Source: Nitrospirales bacterium
GTDB taxonomy: Bacteria > Nitrospirota > Nitrospiria > Nitrospirales > UBA8639
DNA length: 9,618 nt
Reading direction: 5' to 3'
Assembly (NCBI GenBank): GCA_029261305.1
Contig: JAJDBO010000213.1
Coordinates: 1 to 9,618, forward strand
A model generated the notes under the pieces. The model searched no databases and was not told where the DNA came from. It worked only from the letters and a program-made list of their open reading frames with translations. Made by a program: the position numbers and the translations under genes. Shown piece by piece: positions 6,434 through 9,618 of the stretch; the stretch's first letter is position 1, and each line of letters begins with the position of its first letter.

Positions 6434-7933
6434 TCACCCGCCAATAATTGCGCTAACAGCAGGAACTGCGGCAGTTGAATTTACCATATTGGAAAACATG
6501 AGAGTGGCGGAGACAGCCCAATCGATGAAGGGTTTGGGGTAGATGCCGAGGAGGAGGGTGCCGGCGATGCCGATGTAGACGGCGGTTTTGAGGGGGACCG
6601 AGACGGTGATGGGGGATGGGTCTGTGGGTTCATTGATGTACATTTTTTTGACGACGATGAGGTAGTAGTACATCGAGATGACAATATTGATAAGGCCTAC
6701 GATTAAGAGCGTGTAGAGTTCCTGTTCCATCGCGGCTACGAAGATATATAGCTTGCCAATGAATCCCGCGAGTGGAGGGACTCCGGCTAACGACAACAAG
6801 AAGATCAACATGGCGGCTGCGAGGAATGGCGAGCGACGGTTGAGTCCGTTATAATCTTCTATCTCATCGCTTTTGATGAGGTTACTTACGCCGATCACCA
6901 CAGCAAAGGCACCAAGGTTCGCAAACAAATAGGTCAGCAAGTAGAACAGAATTGCATCGCTGCCGCGCTTGGTTCCTGCGGCCATCCCAATCATGACATT
7001 GCCGATTTGTGCTATTCCAGAATACGCAAGCAACCGTTTTATATTGGTCTGGGCAATGGCGACAATATTACCGTAGGTCATTGATGCAATCGAGGCCACG
7101 ACAAAGAGCAACACCCACATCGGCTTGAAGCTTGCGAGGGCCACAAAAAACATCCGGATCAGGATAGCCAATGCTGCGCCTTTTGGGGCAATGGAGAGAA
7201 AGGCAGTGACCGGTGTTGGGGCTCCCTGATAGGTATCGGGAATCCAGGAATGAAATGGTACGGCGCCAATTTTGAAGCCGAGGGCTGCAAAGATGAGGAT
7301 GAACCCAATCGCTAAGCCGTAGCTTCCGGGCATCGAAGTCATCTCGGAGAACACAAGAGTGCCCGTTTCGCCGTAGACTAAACTGATCCCGTAGGCTAAC
7401 AGTCCTGCGGCAAAGACTCCGAGAATGAAAAATTTTAATCCGGCTTCGCTGGACCGCGCATCTTCTCTGAGGTACGCGACCAGCACGTAGAAGCCGAAAG
7501 TCGAAAATTCTAAGGTAACGAACACCGACAACAAATCTTGAGCCGAAGACATAAACATCATGCCCAACGCCGACATCATGACCAGGAAATAGTATTCGCC
7601 CTTGAAATAGCGGAACGTCTTGACGTAATCGATGGAGATCAACAGGACGAGCAGGGTGGCAATGAGAATGATAATTTTGAAAAATATTGCCATGCCATCG
7701 AGGACATACATGTCCTTAAACAGCGAACCATGGACTCCGATGTAATCAAACCAAATCAAATTGAGGAGTGTCGTGATGATGCCACCAATAGAGAGATAAG
7801 CGAGGTTTTCATGATCAATATTCTTGATGGAAAAATCGACAATCAGCACCACACACATCCAGATCGTGAGAAAAATCTCTGGCGCAAGGAGCAAGAGGTC
7901 TGAGCCGGTAAGTGTGAGATCAAACGTCATCAT
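6434..7933 (-). CDS. nuoN: NADH-quinone oxidoreductase subunit N
   Basis: NuoN is one of the antiporter-like subunits of the membrane arm of complex I and forms a proton channel in the cytoplasmic membrane. The 499-aa length is normal, and the hydrophobicity fits about 14 membrane helices. Key charges are present: Glu142 (VTLEFSTFGFYVL, helix 5), Lys221 (GFKIGAVPFHSWIPD, broken helix 7), Lys251 (SIAPKGAAL, helix 8) and Lys394 (GVPPLAGFIGKLYIF, helix 12). By position these correspond to Glu133, Lys217, Lys247 and Lys395 of E. coli NuoN, so the channel should work. The gene starts three bases after the nuoM stop, with ATGATG as start and no strong ribosome site, which suggests coupled translation. 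It is the last nuo gene. The C-terminal 54 codons exist a second time as a remnant at 229-397. The final 20 residues (SNMVNSTAAVPAVSAIIGG) are the part that differs most. Confidence 0.97.
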   Translation of the reverse strand: MMTFDLTLTGSDLLLLAPEIFLTIWMCVVLIVDFSIKNIDHENLAYLSIGGIITTLLNLIWFDYIGVHGSLFKDMYVLDGMAIFFKIIILIATLLVLLISIDYVKTFRYFKGEYYFLVMMSALGMMFMSSAQDLLSVFVTLEFSTFGFYVLVAYLREDARSSEAGLKFFILGVFAAGLLAYGISLVYGETGTLVFSEMTSMPGSYGLAIGFILIFAALGFKIGAVPFHSWIPDTYQGAPTPVTAFLSIAPKGAALAILIRMFFVALASFKPMWVLLFVVASIASMTYGNIVAIAQTNIKRLLAYSGIAQIGNVMIGMAAGTKRGSDAILFYLLTYLFANLGAFAVVIGVSNLIKSDEIEDYNGLNRRSPFLAAAMLIFLLSLAGVPPLAGFIGKLYIFVAAMEQELYTLLIVGLINIVISMYYYLIVVKKMYINEPTDPSPITVSVPLKTAVYIGIAGTLLLGIYPKPFIDWAVSATLMFSNMVNSTAAVPAVSAIIGG

Positions 7934-7936
7934 GGG

Positions 7937-9532
7937 TTACGGCAAAATTCCTGTGGTGCTCTGCGCAATCACCGGCGCCACTTGGTTGATTCGATCGAGC
8001 ATGGGTTCCACGGTTGATCGCACCACGTTATAAAAATGCATGGGGAAAATTCCAAAGAAAATACTGGTTGAAATCATGATCAGTAGTGGCAGACGATCCA
8101 CCCAATTTCGGGTATCACTGACATGCTCATATGCCGGATCCAATTTCCCGTAAAATAGTCCACGCATCATTTTGAACAAATAGGCCAACGTCAGCACAAT
8201 TCCCAATGCGGCCACAATCACTTGGAAGGGATATTTATCCCAACTCCCCACGATGATCATTACTTCGGCGATAAAGTTCACCGTGCCTGGCATCCCAATG
8301 GAGGCCATACAGCCGATCACAAACGCCCCAGCAAGAAACGGCATTTTTTTGGCCAACCCTCCGAGCGACGGAATATCACGCGTATGGGTTTGTTCATAGA
8401 TCCAACCCACCATGGCAAAGAGCATGCCTGTGGCCATGGCATGGGCAAACATATAAATGATCGCTCCCGTCAAACTAATGTAGTCCAACGCGGCCATCCC
8501 CAAAAATATATAGCCCATGTGGCTTGAGCTGGAGTAGCCAATGACATACTTCGTGTCCTTAGCGTAATAGGAGACAAAGCCACCATAGACGATACTAAAG
8601 ACACAGAGAACTGCCGCGATGGGCATAAGTTCGCGTGTGATCTCTGGCATGATTTCAAACGCCACGCGAATGATGGAGAAGTGACCGAGCTTCATCAGCA
8701 CCCCGGCATGCAACATGCTGGTGGCCGCAGGCGCTGCCGCATGGCCAACAGGAGACCAAGAATGCAACGGCCAAATGGGCGCAATCGACGCGAATCCAAA
8801 AAAGATTAGCAGCCAAATGATATTACCGAGCATGCCATCAAACTTAGCTTGTTCTCGAAGGACAAGAATGTCGAAGGTATGCACGGGGGAGAAGTGGTAA
8901 ATCAGCAGGATGCCCATGAGTGCCAGCACAGCACCCGCCGACAAAAACAGGACCAACTTCATCGCCGCATATTCTTTACTGTTCGCCCCAAAGTTCAAAA
9001 AGAACTTGACCGAATCCCGAAGCTTCAACCCTGCTTCGTCCGTCATACTCAAATAGCCTTTGGTATGACTCCCCCACATGCCCAACAGCAAGTACATGGG
9101 CAACACCGACATTTCATAGAAGAAGTAGAGGAAGAACAGGTCGAGCGACATGAACACACCAATAGTCGCTGCCGCGAGGATTAACAAAAAGATATAAAAT
9201 TCTTTGATTCGATCTTTGATGTGCCAGGAAATAAAAATACCCGCGAAGAGTAAGATCCCCGACGCAAACACCAACGGAGCACCAATGCCATCCACCCCAA
9301 CATAAAACGCAATGCCTAGCTCCTCTGACCACCACCAATGGGTCATCATCTGGAACCCACCGACGTTCGGATCGTAGGCCATAAACACATACAACGACGC
9401 CAGCAAGGCAATGCCCGCCGACGCGGCTGCCACCATACGTACCAGGAGTGCTTGCCGGGTTGGGACAAAGATGAGCGCAATTGCGCCAACAAATGGCGCA
9501 AACAAGACTGTGAGTAAGGCTAAGGAACCCAT
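7937..9532 (-). CDS. nuoM: NADH-quinone oxidoreductase subunit M, atypical channel
   Basis: NuoM is an antiporter-like subunit in the membrane arm of complex I. The 531-aa length is slightly above the E. coli 509 aa, with about 14 membrane helices. Conserved parts are FFLYFFYEMSVLPMYLLLG with Glu140 (E. coli Glu144), VLMKLGHFSIIR with Lys281 (Lys265), IGYSSSSHMGYIFLG, IYMFAHAMATGMLFAMVG and GMPGTVNFIAEVMI with Glu423 (Glu407). The segment at 241-268, aligned by PLH-x-W with E. coli, has Ile250 where Lys234 is expected, and SPVGHAAAP where LPDAHSQAP is usual. The loop after helix 5 (about 152-192, with MTDEAGLKLRDSVKFFLN) is longer than in E. coli. The start at 9532 follows the upstream gene by five bases; the ribosome site is weak, so coupling is likely. 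The nuoM identity is firm. Whether it is the only NuoM or an extra copy, as described for 2M-type complexes of nitrite oxidisers, cannot be told from this window. Confidence 0.96.
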   Translation of the reverse strand: MGSLALLTVLFAPFVGAIALIFVPTRQALLVRMVAAASAGIALLASLYVFMAYDPNVGGFQMMTHWWWSEELGIAFYVGVDGIGAPLVFASGILLFAGIFISWHIKDRIKEFYIFLLILAAATIGVFMSLDLFFLYFFYEMSVLPMYLLLGMWGSHTKGYLSMTDEAGLKLRDSVKFFLNFGANSKEYAAMKLVLFLSAGAVLALMGILLIYHFSPVHTFDILVLREQAKFDGMLGNIIWLLIFFGFASIAPIWPLHSWSPVGHAAAPAATSMLHAGVLMKLGHFSIIRVAFEIMPEITRELMPIAAVLCVFSIVYGGFVSYYAKDTKYVIGYSSSSHMGYIFLGMAALDYISLTGAIIYMFAHAMATGMLFAMVGWIYEQTHTRDIPSLGGLAKKMPFLAGAFVIGCMASIGMPGTVNFIAEVMIIVGSWDKYPFQVIVAALGIVLTLAYLFKMMRGLFYGKLDPAYEHVSDTRNWVDRLPLLIMISTSIFFGIFPMHFYNVVRSTVEPMLDRINQVAPVIAQSTTGILP

Positions 9533-9537
9533 ACGAT

Positions 9538-9618
9538 CTACTCTTTTACCGTGATGCGACTCGCCGCATCCATTGCAAAGCGTTTATCAAATTCAATACT
9601 TGCCACCGACCCACGCTC
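9538..9618 (-). CDS. C-terminal tail of the upstream gene, probably another complex I antiporter-like subunit
   Basis: The last 26 codons (ERGSVASIEFDKRFAMDAAS, then RITVKE) end at a TAG at 9538-9540, five bases before nuoM. The frame is open to the window edge. The GSVAS...FD-R pattern resembles the end of NuoL-type subunits, and the usual order is nuoL-nuoM-nuoN, so NuoL or a first NuoM copy is likely. The piece is too short to decide between them from sequence alone. Confidence 0.65.
   Translation of the reverse strand, partial: ERGSVASIEFDKRFAMDAASRITVKE

Noticed and set aside
6109..6478. Two overlapping plus-strand frames of 76 and 83 codons between the cluster and nuoN
   Set aside because: No ribosome site, no family resemblance, they run through the double palindrome region, and one enters the nuoN coding sequence.
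6481..6684. 67-codon minus-strand frame rich in Ser and Pro
   Set aside because: It is a shadow of the nuoN C-terminal coding region in another frame; its composition is what a frame-shifted membrane protein gene gives.
1..9618. CRISPR array, tRNA or rRNA gene, toxin-antitoxin pair
   Set aside because: No regularly spaced repeats, no cloverleaf or rRNA sequence, and no recognisable toxin or antitoxin frame were seen on either strand.

Overview
The window looks like chromosomal DNA from a Nitrospirota (Nitrospira-like) bacterium. This rests on the NuoM and NuoN proteins: they are full length, they are close to complex I subunits of nitrite-oxidising Nitrospira as I recall them, and NuoM has an unusual proton-channel sequence. 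I could not run a search, so the taxon is an inference. All real genes read on the minus strand, so transcription runs from right to left.

Right part (9618 to 6434) is the end of a complex I (nuo) operon. It holds the last 26 codons of an upstream subunit, then nuoM, then nuoN. The genes are packed with gaps of 5 and 3 bases, so they should be co-transcribed and probably translationally coupled. Codon use is richer in G+C here than in the rest of the window. NuoM lacks the key lysine of its central half-channel, while NuoN keeps all of its key charged residues.

Middle part (6433 to 1109) is an A+T-rich accessory segment that sits immediately after nuoN. After about 650 bases without a convincing gene (hairpins and a striking double palindrome) comes a co-directional cluster: a small beta-rich protein (113 aa), a large exported protein with a beta-rich C-terminal part (528 aa), a four-pass membrane protein with a long coiled coil (367 aa), a possible 48-aa membrane peptide, and a lipoprotein with an alpha/beta-hydrolase (lipase-like) Ser-Asp-His triad (359 aa). 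I recognise only the last by family. The predicted locations (outer envelope, inner membrane spanning the periplasm, lipid-anchored hydrolase) suggest an envelope system of unknown role.

Left part (1108 to 1) is gene debris: a frameshifted IS3-family orfA with one recognisable terminal repeat, and a 54-codon remnant of a second nuoN 3' end with its stop codon and the same double palindrome behind it. The nuoN 3' end and its trailing palindrome therefore occur twice, as direct copies about 6.2 kb apart, and they bracket the whole accessory cluster. This is the most informative structural signal in the window. It points either to insertion at the nuoN 3' end with target-gene duplication, or to loss of a second nuo copy through replacement by foreign DNA. 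No integrase is visible in the window.
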